DNA of 64,000 nucleotides from the NCBI RefSeq assembly GCF_026151345.1, contig NZ_JAMQPR010000001.1:974231-1038230 (forward strand), given 5' to 3'. The position numbers and the translations under genes are program-made. The notes under the pieces are model-generated. The model was not told the DNA's origin. It ran no database searches and saw nothing but the letters and a program-made list of their open reading frames with translations. How positions within the stretch are numbered: position 1 is the stretch's first letter; the number at the start of each line of letters is the position of its first letter. The DNA comes from Leptospira paudalimensis (GTDB taxonomy: Bacteria; Spirochaetota; Leptospiria; Leptospirales; Leptospiraceae). Positions 42,023 to 50,837 of this stretch are shown here, one piece after another.

Positions 42023-43188
42023 GTCGAGTGATCGTATCCTTAGCAGGTTTGTTATTTATTGTAGCTGGACTCTCCACTGCCTATTACCAAACCAATATCT
42101 CTGCAAAAGAAGACCAGTCACAACTGGTGTTAGAAAAAATTGCAGAAGGTGAAGAGTATCTAAAACAAACCAATCCACATAGCAAAGAGAAGGCGATTGT
42201 TATCTTCTCTGAATTGGCTGGCAAACAAGGTTTGGAAAAATATGAATTTCAAATAAAATATAACCAAGCAAGAGCTTTGGAAAAAAATTCGGATTTTTAT
42301 CCAGCATTGGACATCTATAAAGATCTCAAAAAAAATTCAAACTGGAAACAAGAAGATCGAGATAAACTGAGTTATTCGCTTGGAAATTTGCTTTTAAAGA
42401 TAGGAAATGAACCAGAAGGGAAGGCTCATTTGGAATCGGTTTTACAATCTAGTTCCGACAATAAACTTCGCTCCAAAACCTTCATGGCACTTGCTGACCA
42501 TTATTACAAAATTGGGCAGTATGAAACCGCTCGTAAAAATTATGTTTTATCTTTGCAAGAAGATCCTAACCATACGGAATCAAGAATTGGTTGGGGGCGT
42601 ACTTTACGCAAATTAGGAAAAGATTGGGCATCATTTGATGTATTTGATGAATACATCGAAACCCAAGATGGACTTGCTGGCGCGGATGAAAAAGTTGTGG
42701 GTGAGTATAAAGACTCAGTATTCAAAGAAGCAAAAGACAATTATACTAAAAAACAATATGCGAAATCAATTGAATTGTTCCAAAAATCATTAACTGTAAA
42801 TCCTTCTCCTAAAAAAGAAGAAGAAGCTTTGTATTATATTGCACTTGCTTATGATGCAATAGGAAAACAAACTGAATCACTTACATATATCAATAAGGTA
42901 TTGAATAATAGTGATTATTCTTTAGACCAAGCTTCACTTTATAAAAAGGGAACAATTTACTTCAGACAAGGTAAGTTTGAAAAAGCAGCCGGTATTTTCC
43001 AAACCATTGTAGACAAATACCCTAAAAACCAGATTACCGACAAGGCGATTGCATGGAAAAAAGAATCACTAGATCAGTTTACTGACCACAATGATTTAGA
43101 AGATTCTGATGTATCGTCAGATTCTAATTCAAATAAACCGAATTCTTATTCAGGGAAACCTGATTCGGGAAATGATTTAGAATTTTAG
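42019..43188 (+). CDS. Membrane-anchored TPR protein
   Basis: The 389-residue protein has one N-terminal helix ('VIVSLAGLLFIVAGLSTAYYQ') and at least six TPR-like helix pairs: 'GEEYLKQTNPHSKEKAIVIFSELAG', 'NSDFYPALDIYKDLKKN', 'ALADHYYKIGQYETARKNYVLSLQEDP', 'YAKSIELFQKSLTVNPSP', 'YYIALAYDAIGKQTESLTYINKVLNN', 'GTIYFRQGKFEKAAGIFQTIVDKYPKNQI'. The tail is Ser/Asn/Asp-rich. TPR proteins act as scaffolds; the partner is likely the preceding Fn3-like protein, with which it overlaps by four bases. The last four bases overlap the convergent phosphatase-fold gene. Confidence 0.75.
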   Translation: MSRVIVSLAGLLFIVAGLSTAYYQTNISAKEDQSQLVLEKIAEGEEYLKQTNPHSKEKAIVIFSELAGKQGLEKYEFQIKYNQARALEKNSDFYPALDIYKDLKKNSNWKQEDRDKLSYSLGNLLLKIGNEPEGKAHLESVLQSSSDNKLRSKTFMALADHYYKIGQYETARKNYVLSLQEDPNHTESRIGWGRTLRKLGKDWASFDVFDEYIETQDGLAGADEKVVGEYKDSVFKEAKDNYTKKQYAKSIELFQKSLTVNPSPKKEEEALYYIALAYDAIGKQTESLTYINKVLNNSDYSLDQASLYKKGTIYFRQGKFEKAAGIFQTIVDKYPKNQITDKAIAWKKESLDQFTDHNDLEDSDVSSDSNSNKPNSYSGKPDSGNDLEF

Positions 43189-44159
43189 TTGGTTTCCATT
43201 AGAAACTCATTCGTGTGAGTATTGAATAGAGCTTCCTCTAATCCGAAAGTTTTATAAATTTCCGGAACAATATCAGCTAACGAATGTATATTTTCTGCGA
43301 AGCGGTCAGCATCCTTTCCATACAGGATGGTGGCCGCTGGGTTTTCGGTATGATTTTTTTGGCTTAAGTCTTCCATGTTTCCATGATCACTGGAAACAAT
43401 TAACAGATCTTCGTCTGGGTTTAGATTCGTTAAAAGTCCTTTAAAAAATGACTCTAAATTAAAAATCACTTTTTCTGCTTTTTCCCAATCCATTGCATGA
43501 CCCACTTTATCTGTTAAAAAATATTCATACAAAGTCAGTTGGTAGTTTGAAAATCTTTGGAAACATTTTGTACCAAGAAGGTATGGATCTCTTTTTTCTA
43601 ATAGGGGATCACCTTCTTTTAACATATCTATCCCAAGTGTTCCCATAATTTCATGTGTGAGGTCCATATAGAGTCCTCTTTCACTACGAAGGTCCTCAAA
43701 ATTTTTGAGAGGCCTACCACTGGCAAGTTGGACAAGTGTGGAAGCTGAAACTAGTTTAGGTTTTTCTTCCACATGTTTTAAGTAAGGTGGCGAAAAACAG
43801 TTTAAAAAATCACTCAGGATTCCCTGTTCATTTAAAACTTTGATAAGAGAGTATTTTGCTATGATTTTTCGTAAGGTGATGGTAGGAAATCCACTGACAT
43901 GGCGACCTAAAACTTTGGGTCCAGGAATTCCTGTCCAGAGTGCTGTTTGGCCCGTGGCTGATTGGGGGAGACCAGGAACACCCATATGGGCATCCGTTTT
44001 TACATAATGGATATGATTGGCATTGACAGGGAGATTTAGGTCGAATTTGGAAATCCCACCAACGGGTGCTAAAAACCCTTTTGCAAAACGGCTAAATGGA
44101 TTGGTTTTTGGATCATAGTTTGCGATCCCAACCCCATCCAAAAATACATAAAAAATCAT
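43185..44159 (-). CDS. Alkaline-phosphatase-superfamily metalloenzyme
   Basis: The 324-residue protein has the metalloenzyme superfamily pattern: 'MIFYVFLDGVGIANYDPKTNPFS' (first metal Asp), 'SATGQTALWTGI' (nucleophile Ser/Thr region), 'LTEYFLTDKVGHAMDW'-like 'LYEYFLTDKVGHAMDW' (metal Asp and His) and 'LLIVSSDHGNMEDLSQKNHTENPAATILYG' (metal Asp-His and final His). Phosphopentomutase, phosphoglycerate mutase and nucleotide pyrophosphatases share this fold, and the order here resembles phosphoglycerate mutase-like proteins, but it is shorter than any of those; its reaction cannot be assigned. A longer frame exists upstream, but the ATG at 44159 has AAGGAAAGGA before it and opens the metal site directly. 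Confidence 0.8.
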   Translation of the reverse strand: MIFYVFLDGVGIANYDPKTNPFSRFAKGFLAPVGGISKFDLNLPVNANHIHYVKTDAHMGVPGLPQSATGQTALWTGIPGPKVLGRHVSGFPTITLRKIIAKYSLIKVLNEQGILSDFLNCFSPPYLKHVEEKPKLVSASTLVQLASGRPLKNFEDLRSERGLYMDLTHEIMGTLGIDMLKEGDPLLEKRDPYLLGTKCFQRFSNYQLTLYEYFLTDKVGHAMDWEKAEKVIFNLESFFKGLLTNLNPDEDLLIVSSDHGNMEDLSQKNHTENPAATILYGKDADRFAENIHSLADIVPEIYKTFGLEEALFNTHTNEFLMETN

Positions 44160-44210
44160 TCCTTTCCTTAGACCGATTGGTTTTTGCCTAGTGACAACCC
44201 GATAATAAGA

Positions 44211-46982
44211 ATGATGAAACGAAATTTCGGAAACCTGTCTATTCTTTTTGGTCTCATTTCCGTTTCGTTGTTTGTAACCTTCCTTTTTTACGGTTATTTT
44301 GAATGGATTCGTCCCATCCAAAGGAAAACGAATTTGATCACCGCTCTTTTGCGTTATGATGAAAATCGAACCAATGAGTATTTGAATACAATTGAGTTTT
44401 TTGTTCGTGACTCCGAATTACCTTATCGTGCGAGTAAAGTCACACAACAAATTCAAAAATCCCTACATTTAGAATACGTACGATTATATGATGATTCATT
44501 ACGTTTGATTCATAGTACAAATGAAACCAACGAAATTTTTCAGGAAGAATTGAGACAGGACCCATCTGGATTACTGGAAGGTAAGATTAAAATTTTATCT
44601 AACGGTGATTATGTGTATCGGGTCACAACAGGAAAATTTTTCATTGTATTCCCAAAGTTTAATTTTTCGCATGGGTCTGTTCAAAATCCGAATTTAGAAT
44701 ATGGATATTTGTATTGGGTATTCCAACCGAATACCCAAAAAATCTTATATACCAATGATGAATCGATTCTTTCTGGCGACAGGGAAAGTAACGAATTATT
44801 AGGTTTGTTCCAAGGGAAAGAAGGTCAAGAAATCACTTGGCAAATCGATGGTGAATTTTCGAAATTATTTCTGGAAACAAAAGATCGGTTTTCCATTTAT
44901 TTGTTAAGGCAAGCTGATTCGGAAGTGGAAGAAATTCGTTATGGTTGTTTTATCCTCTTTCTTGTAACGTTTACTGGTTTATTTTACATACGTTTTGTTT
45001 GGATGGTTGTTCATTTCGAACATTTTCATTTCAAAAAAAGGATAGTGATACCAATACTTGTTTATTTGGTTCTCCTAGTGTTTTACCAAAAAAGTTGGGA
45101 ATTATTTCCTGACTATCGTTATTACAAACCATGGACCAAACACAGGTTCAATCAACTTGAAGACACTTTAATTGGTCTTGAAAAAAATATTAGATCAAAT
45201 TACTTAAATCATACGAATGGGTTTGGGATTAGTGAATCTGTAATATCTGAAATTTATGAATGGAAAATGGAGCAAGTTGATGTAACACTTCAAAATCGAT
45301 TTGGATCTGAAATTTTTCTATTATTACAAAAGATGAAAGAAAATCCAAAATCCATTTTGATTGAATCCGAAATGGATTTAGTTTACATGATTCCCATTCA
45401 AAACAATGAGGATAGTTTGAAAACTGTTCTTGTGACTGTTCTGAATCCTAATTTATTATATGCTAAAAAAGAAAAAGATACAGATGAATTTTATTTTCCG
45501 TTTGTTGATATAAAATTATCTGATAACAAAAGTAAAGAACAGGTAATATTCAATCCTAGGTTATGGAATGGAACTCAGCTTTCAAAACTAAGGCATACAG
45601 ATTCCAAAAAGGAATCGGTAGGATTTTTACACCATAAATTCCAAACCTATTACTTAGATAAAGAAAAAGGAAAACCAGGCATTGTTTCTGGATTGTCTGT
45701 GTATCGATATGCTTCCTATCCAGCGTACATGCTTAGTTTTGGATTCGTTTTTATTGGTCCTTGGGTTTTATTTGTGTTTTGGGCAAATCTAAAACGAAGA
45801 TGGTCAACTACACCGATGTTAGGGGAATCCCTCCCTCATCATGCGGAGATTCACGAAGAGAAGGAATTGATAAAAAAAACTGAATTGAATCAAGAAGGAA
45901 TTGAAACAAAAATAGAACCCATTATAAAGAATCAAATTCCTGTGAAAAAAACGAGTTTTAAAATTTTACCTCCTGCCACTTGGAAACGTGTTGCCATCTT
46001 AGATGCGGTCCAACGAAAAAGAGAAACAATTTTTAATCCAGAATTAGAACGATTGGTTTCCAATGTGACAAAACGTGAGGAAACACAACAACCAAAACAG
46101 AGCACCATCCCTGATAATATCTTTACCTCTATCCCTGAAGAAAAACGATTTGAGTATAGCCTTCTTGATAAAATCTACCGTGAAAATGAAATTTCCTATG
46201 ATGGCATAGTCGGATATACCAAAAACTTTATCTCCCGTTTAGGTTCTCCTCGGTTTTCTTATTTGTTTTTGAATGATTCACTCGGTTCTTTTCATAATCA
46301 AATTTCATCAGGTCTTGATTATAATACGCGATCCAATTTAATTTTTTTACACCATGATCCTTACTTACCATTTGATGAATCTGGTTTTGCTTCCCTGGAG
46401 ATTGATGAAAATGTAAGACTTGATCGTTTTGTTTCAAAGAAATTCTCATGGGAAATTTTATTACAAACAGAGACCATCATAGCCTTTCATATGGAAACAC
46501 TTGGATTCCCTGGAATTTTTCTCGTTTTATTAAATAAGGAAGAACGAGGAAAGTTTTTGGATTCTCATAAACGGATGATCCAAGAAAAATTAAAACAGGT
46601 AATCCCTGCTTTACATGTACTCGTTGATAAAGAAGAACGAAAACCTGAATTTTTAAAAGATAGTTTGTCATGGATGATTCGATCCTTTATGCAAGCAACC
46701 TTTGGTGGAAAAAGAGCAGCAAATGTTCTTCGAATCCATTGGCCTGAGTACCATCCATCTCCTGAATGGGAACTTAGCAAAAAACATTTTGTAGAGATGA
46801 TCCAAACTTATTTGGAAAGTAAAGATCGATTGATTGAAACCTCACCAAATATGATGTTGATTGTTTCTGCAAAAGATTTATATTTAACTGTTGTTCAAAA
46901 ATTACAAGAATTACCGTTTTCTCACGAACTCAAATCAATGAAATTTCCTGAAGATGGACAAAACTACTATTTATATTTTTAA
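44211..46982 (+). CDS. Large membrane sensor-like protein of unknown family
   Basis: I do not recognise this 923-residue protein. It has an N-terminal helix ('FGNLSILFGLISVSLFVTFLFYGYF'), an extracytoplasmic region (about 30-240), two further helices (about 245-270 and 275-300), a second outer domain, another helix near 510 ('YMLSFGFVFIGPWVLFVFW') and a cytoplasmic C-terminal part with a basic linker. The last 300 residues look like a GAF-type domain followed by a degenerate GGDEF-like fold ('VLRIHWPEYHPSPEWELSKKHFVEMIQTYLESKDRLIET'), without a GGDEF motif; this is a guess. Two start ATGs stand in tandem at 44211. Its end overlaps the next exported TPR protein by 29 bases. Confidence 0.65.
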   Translation: MMKRNFGNLSILFGLISVSLFVTFLFYGYFEWIRPIQRKTNLITALLRYDENRTNEYLNTIEFFVRDSELPYRASKVTQQIQKSLHLEYVRLYDDSLRLIHSTNETNEIFQEELRQDPSGLLEGKIKILSNGDYVYRVTTGKFFIVFPKFNFSHGSVQNPNLEYGYLYWVFQPNTQKILYTNDESILSGDRESNELLGLFQGKEGQEITWQIDGEFSKLFLETKDRFSIYLLRQADSEVEEIRYGCFILFLVTFTGLFYIRFVWMVVHFEHFHFKKRIVIPILVYLVLLVFYQKSWELFPDYRYYKPWTKHRFNQLEDTLIGLEKNIRSNYLNHTNGFGISESVISEIYEWKMEQVDVTLQNRFGSEIFLLLQKMKENPKSILIESEMDLVYMIPIQNNEDSLKTVLVTVLNPNLLYAKKEKDTDEFYFPFVDIKLSDNKSKEQVIFNPRLWNGTQLSKLRHTDSKKESVGFLHHKFQTYYLDKEKGKPGIVSGLSVYRYASYPAYMLSFGFVFIGPWVLFVFWANLKRRWSTTPMLGESLPHHAEIHEEKELIKKTELNQEGIETKIEPIIKNQIPVKKTSFKILPPATWKRVAILDAVQRKRETIFNPELERLVSNVTKREETQQPKQSTIPDNIFTSIPEEKRFEYSLLDKIYRENEISYDGIVGYTKNFISRLGSPRFSYLFLNDSLGSFHNQISSGLDYNTRSNLIFLHHDPYLPFDESGFASLEIDENVRLDRFVSKKFSWEILLQTETIIAFHMETLGFPGIFLVLLNKEERGKFLDSHKRMIQEKLKQVIPALHVLVDKEERKPEFLKDSLSWMIRSFMQATFGGKRAANVLRIHWPEYHPSPEWELSKKHFVEMIQTYLESKDRLIETSPNMMLIVSAKDLYLTVVQKLQELPFSHELKSMKFPEDGQNYYLYF

Positions 46983-47562
46983 ATTAGTATCGGTTTGTTT
47001 AGTGTTCGTTACTTCTATCTCCGCAGGCGGAAGTAAAAAAAAAGAAGAAACCATTGCCTTAAAAAAACAAATCTATGGTTTGCATAAAGTTGATGAAGAA
47101 ACCAGCTCCATACCTTATTTAGAACGTTACCTTGAACTAAGCCAAAACGAATTATACTTCAAATTATTATATGCAAAGGCCTTATTGTATCGGAATGATT
47201 TGTCAGTACCAAAACCAGATGAACCAGCCGAGGATAGAATCAATAAAGCAAAAATCATTCAAAAAAACTATAATTTAGCCTCAAAACTTTTCCAAGAAAA
47301 TGTATTACATTTGGAAAAAGTAAGACCAAGGGATCCAAATTTAGGAAGATGGTATTATTTGTGGGCTTTTAGTGAATGGTTCTCGGATAACAAAGAAAAG
47401 TCGATCAAACTCTTTTTGAAAGCAGTAAAACTGGATTATCGATTAACTGAATCTTATTATAATATTGCATCACTTTATGAATCACTTGGTCAATGGAAGG
47501 ACGCAAGTTTGTATTGGCGAAAATTTGAAAAAGCCGAAAAGGAATTGGAAGAAGAAGATTAA
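46954..47562 (+). CDS. Small exported TPR-like protein
   Basis: The 202-residue protein has a signal peptide ('IFKLVSVCLVFVTSISAGG') and helix pairs 'SIPYLERYLELSQNELYFKLLYAKALLY', 'YYLWAFSEWFSDNKEKSIKLFLKAVKLDYRLTESYYNIASLYESLGQWKDASLYWRKFEKAEKE', i.e. two clear TPR units at the end. It starts within the last codons of the membrane sensor-like gene and its stop overlaps the next start as TAATG. It probably acts with the other TPR proteins of this cluster at the periplasmic face. Confidence 0.75.
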   Translation: MDKTTIYIFKLVSVCLVFVTSISAGGSKKKEETIALKKQIYGLHKVDEETSSIPYLERYLELSQNELYFKLLYAKALLYRNDLSVPKPDEPAEDRINKAKIIQKNYNLASKLFQENVLHLEKVRPRDPNLGRWYYLWAFSEWFSDNKEKSIKLFLKAVKLDYRLTESYYNIASLYESLGQWKDASLYWRKFEKAEKELEEED

Positions 47563-47753
47563 TGGCAAAAATTGATAAACGTTTTCAGATTTTACTTTCA
47601 GAAGAAGAACAAATTTTACTTAAAAATGAAGCAACTCGAAGGGGGATTTCGCAAGGAGAACTCATTCGTTTGGCTTTAAAAAATGAAATCATCCAAAAAT
47701 CGGAACTACTGAGACGAAAAGCTGTGCAGAATCTCACGGAGATATTGTCTTGA
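47562..47753 (+). CDS. Ribbon-helix-helix (CopG/Arc-like) protein, antitoxin-like
   Basis: The 63-residue protein has an RHH fold: strand 'KRFQILLSEEEQILLKNEATRRGISQGELIRLALKNEI' with the family's small-residue turn and 'S.gElIR.Al' second helix. Such proteins bind DNA as dimers and often act as the antitoxin and autorepressor of a PIN or RelE-type toxin. The next gene, which starts at the overlapping stop, encodes a PIN-like protein. The start overlaps the preceding TAA by one base. It probably belongs to the same transcript as the envelope genes. Confidence 0.75.
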   Translation: MAKIDKRFQILLSEEEQILLKNEATRRGISQGELIRLALKNEIIQKSELLRRKAVQNLTEILS

Positions 47754-48139
47754 AAGTATACTTATCTGCTAGTTTTTTAGTTCCATTGATCCATTCCGAT
47801 AAAAAGGAAGCTTTAAAAAACTTACTACTTACTTCAATCGATTCCAATACACGTTTTTTTACTTCGGCATATTCTATTCATTTAGTGTTTACCACTCTTG
47901 GCATTGTGAGTGCTGAAAAAAAGAAGATGATCCTAAGGAACTTAGAGGACCTAACCGATCAAATTTTCCCTATTTCCATGAATGAAATTCGATCGGAGTT
48001 ACTTCTTTCGGAAGGACTAGGTTTGGAACAAGTCTCTGCCTTAAATGAAGGAATGGATGTCTTTTATCATTATGGAAAGGATGAAACGATAACTCATCCC
48101 TTACTTAAGATTCGTAATTTCCTTCGGGAAACTAATTGA
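47750..48139 (+). CDS. PIN-like protein with missing acidic residues, partner of the RHH protein
   Basis: The 129-residue protein begins 'MKVYLSASFLVPLIHSD', which follows the PIN-domain first strand ('mkvyLDtnvLva') but has Ser/Ala where the first metal-binding Asp should be. The later PIN positions are also weak: 'TSAYSIHLVFTTLGIVSAEKK' lacks the usual Glu, though 'LNEGMDVFYHY' keeps an Asp. The size and pairing with an RHH gene match VapBC modules. If it is a PIN protein it is likely inactive as a nuclease. The start is TTG at 47750, and the end overlaps the convergent LamG-like gene by 39 bases. Family call is tentative. Confidence 0.5.
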   Translation: MKVYLSASFLVPLIHSDKKEALKNLLLTSIDSNTRFFTSAYSIHLVFTTLGIVSAEKKKMILRNLEDLTDQIFPISMNEIRSELLLSEGLGLEQVSALNEGMDVFYHYGKDETITHPLLKIRNFLRETN

Positions 48140-49834
48140 AATAGGAGGGGAAAGAGCACTTCTTTGGTCTTTGGAATCCCATTCATTCAGGTAACGATTG
48201 TAAGCTGAAATTCTGAAATAATAAGTCAAACCCGATTGGAACAAATGCCCTCGTTTTTCTTTTTTTGAAAAATCAACTTGGTCAGCCAGACTTCGATCTT
48301 CAGGTGATTCCAGTTGTCCTTCTGGGATATAAATATTTGAGATGAGTGTATCTTCATCGACACAAAATCGTTTATTGCGAAAACTACTAGTTTCATCGTT
48401 CCCATCAATTTTTCGAAGTTCATTCCCCTGGTTCTTTTTCACAAATATGGATCCAACCATTCGATTGGGTAAAAGGCCATAATGGATGATGTAACCACCA
48501 CCATTTTGAACTTCCTTTTCATGATTGGAGTTCCACAAAAAACATACTTGATCTTCTTTTGTATTGTTTGGGTCCAAACGAAATAGAGTTGGAATGTCTG
48601 GAGGAGATTGTTCTGTGTAATCGAAACTCAGTGATTGAACGTTCGGAACCGTTTTTCCCATCGGATCTGGTCGAAACCAGATTTTCCATTGGTAGAATTT
48701 AAAACGATGTTTTGGTAAATCCGAAGTTAAGGAACGAATCCTTGTCCAAGAAAGGGAACTTGATTCATTGAATTTTTGATTCGAACCACGAAAGTACAAT
48801 TCGATCATTGTGTCTTGTGGTTTGTCAATTTTCCATTGGATTTGTTGTAAAATCGAATTACTAAACTTTGTTTCTAAGATAGGGGAGATTGTAAGGTTTC
48901 CTTCCATCGAACCAATTTTTGTATCATCATCATACTTTACAGATTCAAATTTTGTATAACGAGTTTCTGGTTCCCCTTTGTGGATATGAAATCCATCTAA
49001 ATTTCCATAGTAAGATTTTCCTAATACCAATGGTGTTGAATCATTTTCAGGAAAACCAAATCCAATGGTATCTGGTGAATTGTTTTCATATTCCGCAGTT
49101 TCAATTCCATTTTGGTATAAAACATAACGATGGTTCAGCGTATCAAAGTAAATAGAAATGACTTCCCATGTTTGACGTTTGATTTTCACAGAAGATTCTA
49201 AAACAAAACTACTTGTCCTTCCTTCCGTTTTTTGCAAAAGATTGTTCACAAAAAGAGTTGGTTTACCTTCGTTTAATTCAAGTGAGATGCCGTATTTTTT
49301 CCCTTTCACATAAACGGTTCGGTCCAAGATCACAGAACCTGCACCTTGTTCTCCCATACGGAGTGGAATGGAAATGCTAAATGGATCTGGGTGGGTTCCA
49401 AACACTGAGTTCCCTGAAACGGAAAGATGGATTTGGTTCCTTCTACCAGAAAAGTATGCAGATTTTTTACCAAAAAATTGTGTTTTGGTATCTTCTAAGT
49501 ATGAAGAGGAAACAACAGAAATTGACTTGGAAGGGAAAGAAGTTCCCGATTCTGAAAGGTTTGGTTCGTTTGGTTCCCCTTCAAAATCAAAAAACAACTC
49601 ACCATATTTGGGAGTGTTTTCTTTTGGTTTGAGTGTGTTTTTTTTGCCGGGTTCTTTGTGTTCGACAACACCTATTTTTTTCCAAAGGCTTAGATTGACG
49701 GTCTCCTTTTTGGGGACTTCCCATGAGTATAGAGAGGTCCCTGCAAAAAGGAAACAAAGGGAAATTAGGACTGTTCTTCGATAAGACCCAATCGTTTTTG
49801 GTGCCGGCCACCTTCGAAATCTGTTTCGATCCAT
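48101..49834 (-). CDS. Exported LamG/concanavalin-like lectin protein
   Basis: The 577-residue protein has a long basic n-region and then a signal helix ('TVLISLCFLFAGTSLYSW'). A beta-sandwich region (about 80-300) has LamG-type features: 'KKSAYFSGRRNQIHLSVS', 'FSISIPLRMGEQGAGSVIL', 'GISLELNEGKPTLFVNNLL', 'WEVISIYFDTLNHRYVLYQNGIETAEY' and 'LVLGKSYYGNLDGFHIHKG'. The C-terminal half is beta-rich with an Fn3-like end ('YYFRISAYNRYLNEWDSKDQRSALSPPISISF'). It may bind glycans at the cell surface. The start at 49834 overlaps rpiB by 70 bases; no better start codon is found in the frame before the signal helix. The end overlaps the PIN-like gene. Confidence 0.7.
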   Translation of the reverse strand: MDRNRFRRWPAPKTIGSYRRTVLISLCFLFAGTSLYSWEVPKKETVNLSLWKKIGVVEHKEPGKKNTLKPKENTPKYGELFFDFEGEPNEPNLSESGTSFPSKSISVVSSSYLEDTKTQFFGKKSAYFSGRRNQIHLSVSGNSVFGTHPDPFSISIPLRMGEQGAGSVILDRTVYVKGKKYGISLELNEGKPTLFVNNLLQKTEGRTSSFVLESSVKIKRQTWEVISIYFDTLNHRYVLYQNGIETAEYENNSPDTIGFGFPENDSTPLVLGKSYYGNLDGFHIHKGEPETRYTKFESVKYDDDTKIGSMEGNLTISPILETKFSNSILQQIQWKIDKPQDTMIELYFRGSNQKFNESSSLSWTRIRSLTSDLPKHRFKFYQWKIWFRPDPMGKTVPNVQSLSFDYTEQSPPDIPTLFRLDPNNTKEDQVCFLWNSNHEKEVQNGGGYIIHYGLLPNRMVGSIFVKKNQGNELRKIDGNDETSSFRNKRFCVDEDTLISNIYIPEGQLESPEDRSLADQVDFSKKEKRGHLFQSGLTYYFRISAYNRYLNEWDSKDQRSALSPPISISFPKEITNLK

Positions 49835-50202
49835 TTTTTCACAATTCTCAGAGCTAAGTCTGTTCCGAGAACTCTTCCCCCTAAAACGAGTACATTGGCA
49901 TTGTTATGGCGTTTGGACATTTCCGCCGTAAACTCATCATGGCAAAGGGCCGCTCGAATGCCTTTGAAGCGGTTTGCTGCAATGGATGCTCCAATGCCAG
50001 TACCACAAAGAGCGATGAGCCTTGGGACTTCGTTGGAAAGAACCTTTCGGCAGGCATCTCCAATAATGGTTGGGTAGTCGACGGACTCTTCGCTCTTAGT
50101 ACCGTAATCGACCATTTCATACGATTCCTCGAGACTTTTCCTGAGGAATTCTTTGAGAGCAAATCCTCCATGATCAGAGGCGATTCCAATTTTTTCTTTC
50201 AT
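49765..50202 (-). CDS. rpiB: Ribose-5-phosphate isomerase B
   Basis: The 145-residue enzyme has the RpiB/LacAB pattern: 'IGIASDHGGFALKEFL', 'MVDYGTKSEESVDYP', catalytic Cys66 in 'LIALCGTGIGASIAANRFKGIRAALCHD' and 'HNNANVLVLGGRVLG' with the conserved His/Asn. It interconverts ribose 5-phosphate and ribulose 5-phosphate in the pentose phosphate pathway. It overlaps the stop of the upstream exported-protein gene by four bases and its 3' end overlaps the LamG-like gene's start. Confidence 0.95.
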   Translation of the reverse strand: MKEKIGIASDHGGFALKEFLRKSLEESYEMVDYGTKSEESVDYPTIIGDACRKVLSNEVPRLIALCGTGIGASIAANRFKGIRAALCHDEFTAEMSKRHNNANVLVLGGRVLGTDLALRIVKKWIETDFEGGRHQKRLGLIEEQS

Positions 50203-50837
50203 TCGGATTTTTCCTTTCTTTGTTTTAGGGCATCGGTGTAAGATGTATAACTTTCGATCGAAAGTGAGAGTAGAAACTTATCTCTTTCTCTGAGTAAACT
50301 TCCATAATAACCAGTGAATAGGTCCAAATACCTTTCACGTTTGGAACTTGGATTTTTTTCTGATAAATATTCAATTGTCAGTGTGAAAATTTCTTGTTTG
50401 ATTTCGTTGTGAGACTCTAGCCATTGTTTGGCGACCTGAATCTCACTTGGTGTCAGTGGGTAGGCCCTGTTGTCAGAAAGAAGGATCCTCCATTCCAATT
50501 GGAAATAGGCCTCTTCCCACTTGAGTCCAGAGAGAAGTGATGGTGTTAACAGTTCGCCCAAATTGGAATCTTTTTCGGGAAGTGTTATCGAATCTTTGAT
50601 ACAATCCAAAGAATTGACTCTTAGTTCCGCAGATTCTCTTGCAAATAAAGCCATTTTGGTTCGATCCAAATTTTGGATGTCAGGGCTAATGGCTTTTGGT
50701 GGAATTTCTTTTTGCAAAGTCACATAACATTGTTTCGCTTCTTCCCAAGCAAAATTTCCTTCAGGGATCCAAACAGAATGTGCATAGAGAACACCTGTTG
50801 TGAGGCAAAAAAATACCCCTAATGCAAATTTAACCAT
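50199..50837 (-). CDS. Small exported protein of unknown function
   Basis: The 212-residue protein has a signal peptide ('MVKFALGVFFCLTTGVLYAHS') and a helical body with cysteines in 'EAKQCYVTLQ' and 'NSLDCIKDS', plausibly one disulfide. I do not recognise the family. The ATG at 50837 follows AAAGGACAA and overlaps the serC stop by eight bases; the longer frame upstream lies within serC. It sits between serC and rpiB with overlaps on both sides, so it is co-transcribed with them. A periplasmic location is likely. Confidence 0.7.
   Translation of the reverse strand: MVKFALGVFFCLTTGVLYAHSVWIPEGNFAWEEAKQCYVTLQKEIPPKAISPDIQNLDRTKMALFARESAELRVNSLDCIKDSITLPEKDSNLGELLTPSLLSGLKWEEAYFQLEWRILLSDNRAYPLTPSEIQVAKQWLESHNEIKQEIFTLTIEYLSEKNPSSKRERYLDLFTGYYGSLLRERDKFLLSLSIESYTSYTDALKQRKEKSE

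Noticed and set aside
41400..43188. Tandem nucleotide repeats in the TPR genes
   Set aside because: The periodicity is at protein level (34-residue units) with no repeated DNA words; not a DNA repeat.
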